From positions 1,553,001 to 1,617,000 of the forward strand of contig OZ025216.1 of assembly GCA_964019055.1 (NCBI GenBank): a stretch of DNA of 64,000 nt, read 5' to 3'. The position numbers were made by a program, and so were the translations under genes. Source of the DNA: Anthopleura xanthogrammica (lineage: Eukaryota > Cnidaria > Anthozoa > Actiniaria > Actiniidae). Below, piece by piece: positions 10,884 through 34,282 of the stretch. The notes beneath the pieces are model-generated. The model was not told where the DNA came from and made no database searches. It saw nothing but the letters and a program-made list of their open reading frames with translations. The stretch's first letter is position 1, and every line of letters begins with the position of its first letter.

Positions 10884-12225
10884 CACCTTTTGCTGTTCAT
10901 TAGCAGAAAATGTATATTCATTTGTGCCAATAGTTGTATCAATAACGCTTAATGTATTTTCATCAACGCCACAAGTAACATCATTAGCGCGGATCAACTT
11001 TCAATAACGATATTTGAATATGCGTGTACATTCATGAGTATCAATGGACAATCAATAGCTCGTTGGTACGTTCGTATGCGTGGAATGCATTTTCTTTAGC
11101 GCGCAGTTAAACTTCAATAACACGAATCGACAAACAGTTGCGTTTATTGACGATTGTTTACCCAAAAGTGAACATTCATTAGTACGATTAACATAAGCAT
11201 TGACAATCTATAACGCGTTTGGGCAATCATGAGCATCAATATTGTATTCATTATCATGCTTCGACAAACATTTGCACGATTCAAATAAACAATAAGATAA
11301 AAAAGGCAAACATTAGTGTTTTTGAGAAGATCATAGCGATAGAGTAAATACTTTTTTTTTTGCGCATTTCGGCTTTTTTATTCTAATTTTTTGGTCTTAC
11401 AGTAGATTTCTAACGTAGTTAGTGTTCTCGAGAACATTAAAGTCAACTTTCTATTGCTTCTCTATTCATACAACGTGGAATATATGTTTGCATAAATCTA
11501 AACCATTGGCCACTTTTGGCTGCTGTTATTGTCCCAATGTTGTGTTGCAACACTTGCAGCAATAGTTGGGTGCGGTACGTAATGTCCTATGGCAAGTCCT
11601 TGCCTTCTAGCTTCGGCTCTGTTGTTCATCTCGAGATGGATTTGTGGACGACTTATGTCTGCTTTTATCGCCGCTTTTAATGCAATTATTGCTTGTTCAA
11701 CTATGTTCAAAAAAGGTTGACGTGTTTTTTTCGAACACCTAAATCACATTTTTATGAATTGCACAGCATATTTCTGAGACTGTTTTTAAAACACAAATGT
11801 TTGCCTTTTTTATCTTATTGTTTATTTGAATCATGCAAATGTTTGTCGAAGCATGATAATGAATATAATATTGATGCTCATGATTGCCCAAACGCGTTAT
11901 AGATTGTCAATGCTTATGTTAATCGTACTAATGAATGTTCACTTTTGGGTAAACAATCGTCAATAAACGCAACTGTTTGTCGATTCGTGTTATTGAAGTT
12001 TAACTGCGCGCTAAAGAAAATGCATTCCACGCATACGAACGTACAAACGTGCTATTGATTGTCCATTGATACTCATGATTGACACGCATATTCAAATATC
12101 GTTATTGAAAGTTGATCCGCGCTAATGATGTTACTTGTGGCGTTGATGAAAGTACATTAAGCGTTATTGATACAACTATTGGCACAAATGAATGTACATT
12201 TTTTGCTAATGAACAGCAAAAGGTG
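10884..12225 (+). mobile_element. 1.34 kb foldback (MITE-like) element with ~440-bp inverted arms and TA target duplication
   Basis: The left arm (10884 to about 11320) and right arm (about 11789 to 12225) are inverted copies over roughly 440 bp with few mismatches. The ends are CACCTTTTGCTG and CAGCAAAAGGTG. The element is flanked by TA on both sides (10882-10883, 12226-12227). Removing the element and one TA joins the RT frame into TNYLKRSFSNSGADLW, the normal sequence of that family. The interior (~470 bp) carries a minus-strand frame of 70 codons (11498-11710) that I do not recognise. No transposase is visible, so it is probably non-autonomous. TA duplication is typical of Tc1/mariner-type transposases; the family assignment is inference. 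Confidence 0.85.
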
Positions 12226-12227
12226 TA

Positions 12228-12472
12228 TCTAAAACGATCCTTTAGCAATAGTGGTGCTGATTTATGGAATAAATTACCCAAAGAAGTAAGAAACGCTGGC
12301 TCATTACCCGACTTTAAGAGGAAACTGAACCACGTTTCATTATAACTTCGGATTCGCACACGGCAATCTTGTAAAACAGTAACTTTCTTAAATTAACTTT
12401 TATTATGATATTTGACTGATGATTTTAATTCCGTGTATAAATAAAGTTTTTCATTCATTCATTCATTCATCA
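12228..12472 (+). mobile_element. LINE 3' end: RT C-terminus, UTR and (CATT)n tail
   Basis: The frame continues as LKRSFSNSGADLWNKLPKEV and stops at 12345 after KLNHVSL. A short 3' region with AATAAA follows, then CATT repeats to about 12470. A short simple-repeat tail after AATAAA is usual for CR1/L2-like non-LTR elements. Confidence 0.75.
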
Positions 12473-12501
12473 ATTTACTTGAAGGAACTTCCATCAATAA
12501 A

Positions 12502-12578
12502 GTAGCCTGCCTAGGAGGCCCTCGCGAGTGGAGGAGTCCACCTCACCTCCCCTCACGAGGGCCTGCTACTCAGGCTAC
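12502..12578. mobile_element. 77-bp perfect-ended hairpin element flanked by CAATAAA repeats
   Basis: The ends GTAGCCTG and CAGGCTAC are inverted and the arms pair over about 30 bp (AGGCCCTCGCGAG against CTCACGAGGGCCT). The direct repeat CAATAAA(G) lies on both sides (12495-12501 and 12579-12585), as expected for a 7-8 bp target duplication. Confidence 0.6.
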
Positions 12579-12593
12579 CAATAAAGCAATATT

Positions 12594-13063
12594 AGGGACC
12601 TTAAGCACCAGGACGGGAGGACGAGGACGGCGACGTAAAGTCTGAGAAAGGACTAGGTCGAGATCGCCGTCGGTTTTCAAACAACGTAACACTTAAGCAC
12701 CAGGACGGGAAAACAAGCAAAAGTTCACAAATCAAAATACTAACAAGGTGACGCCAGCACGTTTTCAAGACGGGGTTTTCGTTCGCGCGCCGTCGTCCTT
12801 GCTGCTGCAGTCCTCGCTAGAACGTGAAAAAGCACCAAGTGACGTTCAGGAAAGGACGGCAACGGCAAGGACGACGGCGCGCACACGAAAAACCGTTTTG
12901 AAAACGTGCTGGCATCATCGTACGCCGTCGCCGTCCGCTCCCGTCGTGGATCTTAAGGTCTCTAATGTTACGTCACGAAAGGACCGACGGCGTTCTCGAC
13001 CTAGTCCTTTCTCAGACTTTACGTCGCCGTCCTCGTCCTCCCGTCCTGGTGCTTAAGGTCCCT
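12594..13063. mobile_element. 470-bp GC-rich foldback MITE with nested palindromes
   Basis: Begins AGGGACCTTAAGCACCAGGA and ends with its reverse complement over about 70 bp. A second inverted pair lies inside (GCCAGCACGTTTTCAA against TTGAAAACGTGCTGGC). It is flanked by ATT on both sides. It is much richer in GC than its surroundings. An open frame at 12748-13056 is a shadow of the palindrome. Confidence 0.75.
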
Positions 13064-13308
13064 ATTGAAAAGTTATCGACGCGGGTTATGTAGTATTGAA
13101 CGTTGACGTCAATCGATTTATTTCGTTAAGTTTGATTCGCTAAACATTCGTTCAAGTCAGCATTTTTACCGTTTTACAGTGTGATACACAATAGCCTTGC
13201 TTAGACTTGTTGGAACCCACTTCAAAAATAATAGCCCGTTGACGTATTGTTGTAATCCTCAATAAAAGAATAGGTGACGTCATCAAACGGGCCATTTTAT
13301 GAAATTAA

Positions 13309-14346
13309 TTAAGTCCACCGCAAAAATAATCGAATCCACCGCAAAAACCGGAATATAGTTCAATCCACCGCACTCCACCGCAAAAATAATCGAATCCACC
13401 ACAAAAACCGGAATATAGTTCAATCCACCGCACTCCACCGCAAAAATAATCAAATCCACCACAAAAACCGGAATATAGTTAAATCCACCGCACTCCACCG
13501 CAAAAATAATCAAATCCACCACAAAAACCGGAATATAGTTCAATCCACCGAACTCCACCGCAAAAATAATCGAATCTACCGCAAAAACCGGAATATAGTT
13601 AAATCCACCGCACTCCACCGCAAAAATAATCAAATCCACCACAAAAACCGGAATATAGTTAAATCCACCGCACTCCACCGCAAAAATAATGAAATCCACC
13701 ACAAAAACCGGAATATAGTTCAATCCACCGAACTCCACCGCAAAAATAATCAAATCCACCACAAAAACCGGAATATAGTTCAATCCACCGAACTCCACCG
13801 CAAAAATAATCGAATCCACCACAAAAACCGGAATATAGTTCAATCCACCGAACTCCACCGCAAAAATAATCGAATCCACCACAAAAACCGGAATATAGTT
13901 CAATCCACCGAACTCCACCGCAAAAATAATCAAATCCACCACAAAAACCGGAATATAGTTCAATCCACCGAACTCCACCGCAAAAATAATCAAATCCACC
14001 ACAAAAACCGGAATATAGTTCAATCCACCGAACTCCACCGCAAAAATAATCAAATCCACCACAAAAACCGGAATATAGTTCAATCCACCGAACTCCACCG
14101 CAAAAATAATCAAATCCACCACAAAAACCGGAATATAGTTAAATCCACCGAACTCCACCGCAAAAATAATCGAATCTACCGCAAAAACCGGAATATAGTT
14201 AAATCCACCGAACTCCACCGCAAAAATAATCGAATCTACCGCAAAAACCGGAATATAGTTAAATCCACCGAACTCCACCGCAAAAATAATCGAATCTACC
14301 GCAAAAACCGGAATATAGTTCAATCCACCGCACTCCACCGCAAAAA
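13309..14346. repeat. 60-bp minisatellite, ~17 copies
   Basis: A 60-bp unit (CAAAAATAATCGAATCCACC onward) recurs with exact spacing and only a few variable positions. The motif TCCACCG occurs three times within each unit, suggesting growth from a smaller unit. On the minus strand the array is stop-free over 351 codons and repeats a 20-residue hydrophobic peptide (GGLNYIPVFVVDLIIFAVE and variants). I treat it as satellite DNA. Confidence 0.9.
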
Positions 14347-14765
14347 TCCGGATCGTACTGCCCGAACACTACTACTTGAAGAAAACGATGAGTAAGTATG
14401 ATTGGATGAAATTAAATAAGAATAAGAAATAATTATATATTGTAACGACAATTAAAGGAGAATAGGCAACAAATTGAAAACTATATACAAGAAGGTGGTT
14501 CGTTAATGATAGATTGAATGTGTTAGACCACAGGGAGCCCGGCTTTCCTTTGCCGCATTCAATATTCACTATTTTTTGCGTAATTGCTTTTTATGGGTTT
14601 CCTGTGGTTTGAGATCGGTTTCCTGTGGTTTGGGATCGGTTTACGGTTGCATAAGCTGTAATCAGATCTGTACTGTAAATTGATAGCCGATTAAATTCAA
14701 ATCAATAACCGTTGGTAACGTGCTCTTTATGGGTTGCCTGTGTTGTTTGAATGTAACGCACTTTC
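14347..14765. other. Intergenic between minisatellite and receptor fragment
   Basis: No gene seen. A short imperfect direct repeat of GGTTTCCTGTGGTTTG lies near 14597-14632. Confidence 0.5.
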
Positions 14766-14769
14766 TAGT

Positions 14770-15085
14770 AAGCGACGAAGATGCCAGTTGTCGGAGATTT
14801 GGGCATATTTCACGCAGACCAAACATGTGAAGTTAAAGATAGCAAGACAGAGAAAAAAGATGACAATACTTGGCAGTTGATAACATAAGAACTTTCCTTT
14901 GGGAAACCAGTCTACGTTCTTTGTCACAAGTCTAAGGTTTGTAGATATTGTTAAAAATGAAAGGACGGCTTGCATAGCAACTAAGAGCTTGATGTTCCCA
15001 ATAGTCTTCCATTTTTTACAACAGTAGCAAAGAACGACGACATTTAGAATCGCCCCAATGCTGAATACGATGTTGTTGTACATGA
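14770..15085 (-). pseudogene. 7TM receptor fragment D (TM1 to TM3 only)
   Basis: From an ATG at about 15083 the frame reads MYNNIVFSIGAILN and follows the receptor through TM3 to QISDNWHLRR, then loses similarity and stops at 14727. TM4-TM7 are missing. It lies directly downstream of the last adenylate-kinase exon, so a receptor duplication may have landed at the 3' end of that gene. Confidence 0.75.
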
Positions 15086-15139
15086 TTTTCATGTACTTTG
15101 ATCATCTGAAAATTGTAAAACTAGCTAAATAAAACATAC

Positions 15140-28279
<13,140 letters not shown>

Positions 28280-28700
28280 TTTGGATAATTATTTTTACTA
28301 TATATCCATAAAAACAGCTGCATAAAACTCGTGCGACTAGTAAAGTAGGGATAAACGTTTCCTTTGCTAAATGATATCAGGGGATATAAGCCTTATCGTC
28401 TCTATGGCAACAGGGATTCCGATCCCACTCCGTTCGGTAACGACCACTTTACGATAAAAACTCTGAATAAAAATTCTATAATTTCACTCCAAAGAATTCC
28501 AAAACTTTTCAACAATTATAAAAATAACCACTAAGTTTGTATTTCTTTATGAAAATATTAAATAAAAATATTAGTTATCAAAATAATTGAATAATTTTGT
28601 TCTTGGCCATCCATCGGGTTTATGTCGAGATTATCTCGGAATCTTATTTCCAGTCTTCCCGAGTCTACCCACTACTCTTTGCGGTCTCCCAAGATCCAAG
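28280..28700. promoter_or_regulatory. Head-to-head promoter region of AK5-like (-) and PIGK (+)
   Basis: The two start codons diverge from each other 421 bp apart. No TATA box stands at a usual distance from either. The arrangement suggests a shared bidirectional promoter; this is inferred from geometry only. Confidence 0.5.
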
Positions 28701-31700
28701 ATGGCGACCTTCAGCTTGTTTTTATGTCTTGCACTATTTTTATCAAGTTATTCTAACGTTTTAGGAGAAGAAAGAATACCGTTAGAAAATGTATTTAAAA
28801 GAGGACACACCAATAACTGGGCTGTGTTGGTTGGTAGACGATATCTTCAGTATTTCTATTTTTTTCCTATTGTTTTAGTAGACTTTAGTAGTTTCATGAA
28901 TTAAGCTTATGCTTTCTTTGATTTTTGCTAAAGGTTTGTACTTCGCGATTCTGGTTCAACTATCGTCATGTTGCTAATGTGCTTTCAGTATATCGTAGTG
29001 TAAAGAGACTGGGGATTCCTGACAGGTAAGCAAGGCCTTCAGTGGTTCTCCCTTGAGACTGCCTCTACAGTATATACACTGTAGACTTATAAGGGTGGGT
29101 CTATATGCTGGAATGGCTACGCAAACCCTCACATGATGTAGATAATGATGATCACATTTCTTTCCTCCCAGTCACATTATCCTGATGACAGCTGATGATA
29201 TGGCTTGTAACGCTAGAAACCCAAGACCAGGTTTGTTATCATCATCATCATCATCATCATAATCATCACTAGCATCTTCATCATCACCAAGATTAGAATC
29301 ACATTCAGCATCAGCATCATATTTACCATCATTAGATAATATCATAAAAAGAAACATTTTCATCATCAGTGCATCACCACAATCAATATAGTCATATCAG
29401 TACAATATGGTCATGCACCATAGACAGCTGTATCATTAACAGCATCGTCAATCATCATGATGTCATATATCGGCAGCAGCATGCATTATAATAATGTAAT
29501 CTACAGCTGTACATTACCTATTATTTTGTACATGTACTTCCATCTGGCTAATTGTGTTGTTGATTGTGATACAGGAACTGTTTTCAACAATGTCAATCAA
29601 CACATCAATCTTTACGGTGATGATGTAGAAGTTGATTACAGAGGATATGATGTAAGTTCTCCCAAGTCACAAATATTTTTCTTTGTGAGAACCTAAAAAA
29701 AAAGCTTGATTTGTTATATCTTGTATTATAAAAATTATACAATAACTGTCATAAATCTCACTTTCTGATTAGTTTGGGGTGCATTTTTTTATTTATTATA
29801 TCCATTTTGAAATCACTAGCAAATCCTGTAATCTGATTGGCTCTCAGTAGATTGATTCAAGCACGAATCGCACTATTTTGAGTCCGAATCGCATCTTTTT
29901 GTCAGCCAATCACAATGCAACACTAGAAAAGGTAACCAATCAGATTACAGGATCAACAATCTATCACATCGATGACCTGTCAGTTTATGAATGAGATGTA
30001 AAAGCATTTCCTGTTCCGCTTTTTAAAAACTGGCTATTTGTTAATAAATACTTTTGTACTTATCACAAATTTAGTGTCTATCTAGTATGATTTCAAAATG
30101 GATATAATAAAGTGATAATTGAACTTCGTGTCGTACAATTTTGGTCTGATATCAAACTTGCGATTACAAATCACACTCCCGCTACGCGGTCGTGTGATTT
30201 TATTATCGCGTGTTTGATATCAGACCAAATTGCACTCCACTTAGTTCAATTACCATTATTTATTTAAGTCAATATTTTTACAGGAACATCCAGTTTAGTG
30301 AGGCTAGTTTAAATGGAATCCTGATATAACATAACGATAATTTATACAATTTACAAAAGTGCATAACATGCATGTGCACACTTTCTGTGTCTTCATTTGT
30401 ATCCAAAGTAATAGCTTTGAATTGTATATAAAAAAAGCCAGCTTGCTGTGCTGTTTGCAGTCATAAAGGCTGACTTGAGGATTGGCAGTACACTTGACAA
30501 GTGTTCACAAAAATCTCATGCTTCTCTTAACACTTCTCTTGTTTTCAACCAATCCATTGTGCATTATAACTCCACACAGCACATAGGCACACTTTCTGTG
30601 TCTTCATTTGTATCCAAAGTAATAGCTTTGAATTGTATATAAAAAAAGCCAGCTTGCTGTGCTGTTTGCAGTCATAAAGGCTGACTTGAGGATTGGCAGT
30701 ACACTTGACAAGTGTTCACAAAAATCTCATGCTTCTCTTAACACTTCTCTTGTTTTCAACCAATCCATTGTGCATTATAACTCCACACAGCACATAGGCA
30801 CATTTTCTGTTTCTTCATTTGTATCCAAAGTAATAGCTTTGAATTGTATATAAAAAAAGCCAGCTTGCTGTGCTGTTTGCAGTCATAAAGGCTGACTTGA
30901 GGATTGGCAGTACACTTGACAAGTGTTCACAAAAATCTCATGCTTCTCTTAACACTTCTCTTGTTTTCAACCAATCCATTGTGCATTATAACTCCACACA
31001 GCACATAGGCACATTTTCTGTTTCTTCATTATAATTGTATCTATTTTTGTTTTCCATCGAAAGGTAACAGCCGAGAATTTCATCAGAATATTAACAGGTT
31101 TGTCTTAACATGTATTTCATGTGATATTACTCTTTGCAAGAAATACTTACTACAAGTACAATATTTCTGTGTGATTTGATTAGGACGTCTGCCTGAAAGT
31201 GTTCCAAGGTCAAAAAGATTGCTGTCGGATGAAAGAAGCAACATACTCATCTATATGACAGGTGTTGTTTGTAATATAATTACTTGCTTTCATCCATCTC
31301 ATTTATTCATCTAACCATCCATCCATGAGGATCCATTCAATCGATCACCCATCTTTTAGTTGATCAATCTGACATCCCATTCCATCCATCCATCCATCCA
31401 TCCACCCAACCTTCTATTCATCGATTTTTTTCTCTAACCATCTATCTACCTGTTGAGGGCCGTAAGTTAGAAAACTGTAAAAGGTTATACTGTATCCCTC
31501 CTTAAATAAAGTTATTGTATTGTATTGTACCTGTTCATCCATCCATCCATCCATCCATCCATCCCATCCGTCCATCCATCCATCTGTTCATCCATCCATC
31601 CATCCATCTGTTCATCCATCATCATCATCAGCTCATCATCCCATCCGTCCATCTGTTCATCCGTCCATCCATCCATCTGTTCATCCATCATCATCATCAG

Positions 31701-34282
31701 CTCATCCATCCCATCCGTCCATCTGTTCATCTATCATCATCATCAGCTCATCCATCTCTCTACTCCACTCATTCCCTTCCTCATTCTAGGTCATGGTGGT
31801 GATGGATTCATCAAATTCCAAGATGCAGAAGAAATAACAAGTGTTGAACTTGCAGACGCGTTTGAACAAATGTGGCAAAAGAGAAGGTAACCATTTTACA
31901 GTAATTTCAAACACCAACAAAACCACATGCAAACTTCATTCCTTGTTTACTATTCTGAATAGTCTTACATTCCTTCCTTATTCTTATTGTAGTCAGTGAA
32001 CAAATTCAGCATGAATATTGACTTTCAAACTGAACCACTTTCCCTCACACTCACCACCACTGCATTAAATAGTATTCTATGTGTACATCTCTCAACTCAC
32101 AACAGATGTTAATTTTTATGGACGATTTGTATCTTCAGGTACAACGAACTATTCCTTATCGTGGATAGCTGTCAAGCGCATTCAATGACCTTGAAAGTCT
32201 ACTCTCCAAATGTCTTGGGTGTTGGTAGTAGTCTCGTTGGACAAGATTCACTCTCAGTAAGAAACACCATTGTCAGCTATAGGATATTCTCAGACCCTCA
32301 CTATTCCATGGAACTTCCACTTTCACTATTCCTTAGAACTTCCACTGACTGCTATCAGGAAATGTGATATTTAATATTCAATGTTTTGAAACAATATCAT
32401 ATGTAGTGCATGCAAGTTGCAAAAAATAAACACAGTCCTTGTTTTTCAAGGATAGCACAAACCTGTGGCTCTCATTCCATCATCGAACTGGAATTTGAAA
32501 AGTTGATATTTTTGGAGGGAGAAAAACTGAAGAACCCAGAGATAAACCCTCGAAGCACAGGAGAGAACCAACAAGCAACTCTGGGAATTGAACCCCAGTC
32601 ACATTCATTTCGTGAGAAGCCAACGCTCTCACTGCTATGTCACCCATGCTTTCCCAGAAGTCTTTCTGCAGTATTACAACATTATGATTTCCAAGCAGTT
32701 TTATTTGTTACCAATGTTTACCAACCATGTTCTGTCTATTTAACATTTTTTCTTCTTAATTTAATTAATATAAATTATAACTGCAGTTTTGGTCTTTTTT
32801 TTCTAGCATCATGATGACCCAGCAATCGGCGTACATGTGATTGACAGGTATACATATTACCTGCTACAGTTCTTGGAGAGGATTGGCCCGGCCAGTAAAG
32901 CTACTGTAGGTGAATTGGTGAGTGTTGAACTTTAACATGAAATTTAAAAAATCATTGTTTCAATTCTGTTGGAACTGCGGCAAAAGGAAAGGAAAAAACA
33001 ACTTCTGAAATTCAGGTTTTCATTCTTGTATTGAAAAATAGACCTTTGTTACTTTGGGTGTACATATAAATACACATTTTTCAGACCATGTGTCATTCTC
33101 TAGAGTATCATTTCTTTGTTTAATGGTTGCACATGAGAAGACAAATGAATATGGATACAACTCAAACAAATCTTATTCTCGAGAGAATGACACGTGCTCT
33201 GAAATTGGAAAACAATACACCCAAGCTAAAAAGGTCTGGGATTCTTGCAACAACACTGTGTAAGTTCATATGTAATATTAATATTTGCTTTTTAGTTTGA
33301 GTATACATCACCAGACCAGGTAATGTCTACCCCTGGGGTACGTACAGACCTCTTCAAAAGAGACGTAGATAAGGTTAGTTATATCAACAGTAAAAAATAT
33401 AATTATGCTTTATTATTCATTGTTTTTAATGTGTTCAGCGCATGTGAAGTTGGATTGTTGACCTGGGCCTACTCCTAAGAGCACCTGTTTTTGCATTTAG
33501 ACTCTTCTCACAGATTTCTTTGGAAGTGTCCATGAAGTAGAGATTTCAAATGTTACCAGTGTTAATCTAAAAGATGAAGGTGCTTGCAGGTATAGTTGAG
33601 TTTTACTAATGCTTCAGTCATTTTTTGAATTTGTATATTTGAATTTATCAGCCAATTAGAAAATACAGCCAATCAGAAAGCAGGAAAGTCGGTAATTCAC
33701 TCTTCCCGTCATGTACTGTGTGTTGAATCTACGCATTTGTATTTTCCATGGTGTGGGATAAAATGGTTATACAATAGTTTCTCATGGCACACCATGGATA
33801 TCCTACTCGTCACTCGTCACCTAAAGGCTTGTGTGTATACTAGAAACTACAAGTGACTCGAGGGCTATTCCACGGTATGCGACTCGAAACAATCAAATAA
33901 CTAGTATATATCTTTTTTGTCACAGTTCTGATGATTGCATATCCAATGAAAAACAATCAAGAGAACAGACTGAGATACGTCAATTCTCCAATCAATTCCC
34001 AACACAAGAAAAAAGGGTAAGCACCTATTATGTAAAGCATGGGTATTTCTTGGGGTCATTCCTGTTGATGTTGTTGACGTCCACATGGACTTTCTGCAGG
34101 GGAGTAATAATTTCAGTTCTAATGCTCTTTAAGAATTCTCATTTCTAGCCACAAATATTAAAAATCATTATTATTATTTTTTGGTATTTCAGGAGATTGC
34201 AGCTGGCTGGCCAATCAGACAAGAGTTTTTGTTCGGAGCTGTAGTTTTCTCGCTAGTATCAGTAATATCATTGTTTCTGTGA
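28701..34282 (+). CDS. PIGK: GPI-anchor transamidase catalytic subunit PIG-K (13 exons)
   Basis: Cysteine protease of the ER GPI transamidase; it cleaves the C-terminal signal of precursor proteins and attaches the GPI anchor. Exons: 28701-28829, 28934-29025, 29172-29230, 29575-29651, 31064-31097, 31184-31261, 31790-31886, 32139-32256, 32807-32917, 33296-33373, 33501-33589, 33926-34016, 34193-34282. They total 380 residues (human protein about 395). A signal peptide ([20 protein letters not shown]) precedes [20 protein letters not shown]. The catalytic dyad is His158 (YMTGHGGDG) and Cys200 (IVDSCQAHS). Other family blocks are [31 protein letters not shown] and [16 protein letters not shown]-terminal membrane helix ([16 protein letters not shown]) is followed directly by the stop, so the cytosolic tail is shorter than in vertebrates. 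The donor of exon 1 (GTTGGT) and those of exons 3 and 5 (GTTTGT) are atypical but the phase fits. Confidence 0.96.
29790..30265. mobile_element. Nested foldback sequence in PIGK intron
   Basis: An outer pair, TTATTATATCCATTTTGAAA and TTTCAAAATGGATATAATAA, encloses a second pair, AATCCTGTAATCTGATTGG and CCAATCAGATTACAGGAT. A third palindrome follows: TTTGGTCTGATATCAAAC against GTTTGATATCAGACCAAA. At least two short foldback elements seem to lie side by side or nested. Confidence 0.6.
30374..31030. repeat. 211-bp tandem triplication in PIGK intron
   Basis: Three nearly identical 211-bp units, each with AAAAAAGCCAGCTTGCTGTG and CAAGTGTTCACAAAAATCTC. The third breaks off at TTTCTTCATT just before the 34-nt exon at 31064. 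The repeated small frames are artefacts. Confidence 0.92.
31310..31765. repeat. (TCCA)n / (TCAT)n microsatellites in PIGK intron
   Basis: Alternating blocks of CATC, TCCA and TCATCA units with a higher-order repeat near 31560-31760. The tract ends shortly before the exon at 31790. Confidence 0.9.
32458..32660 (-). mobile_element. SINE family A, older copy
   Basis: The minus-strand reading shows a diverged B-box region (GGGGTTCAATTCCC) and the family body (CCTCGAAGCACAGGAGAGAA on the plus strand). It lies in a PIGK intron. Confidence 0.65.
33045..33240. mobile_element. MITE family 2, copy 3
   Basis: Ends CAGACCATGTGTCATTCTCT and GAGAGAATGACACGTGCTCT, with the interior GAATATGGATACAACTCAAA, as in the copy at 20340. 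It sits ~55 bp before the PIGK exon at 33296. Confidence 0.75.

Larger units (their letters stand above)
7463..11760. repeat. Segmental duplication, copy B (~4.30 kb)
   Basis: Direct repeat of 569-4844. The sequence beyond 11760 continues the foldback element and the LINE that copy A lacks. Copy B therefore keeps the older, uninterrupted context. Confidence 0.9.

Noticed and set aside
12748..13056. 102-codon basic frame
   Set aside because: Lies wholly within a palindromic MITE; GC-rich foldback explains the absence of stops.
13309..14346. CRISPR-like array
   Set aside because: Units are contiguous 60-bp repeats without unique spacers, and the genome is clearly eukaryotic.
29172..29366. Acidic Asp-rich minus-strand frame
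   Set aside because: Produced by a CATCAT microsatellite in a PIGK intron and overlapping a PIGK exon.
30448..30853. Two identical 64-codon frames
   Set aside because: Both are in the 211-bp intron repeat of PIGK; no splice or homology support.
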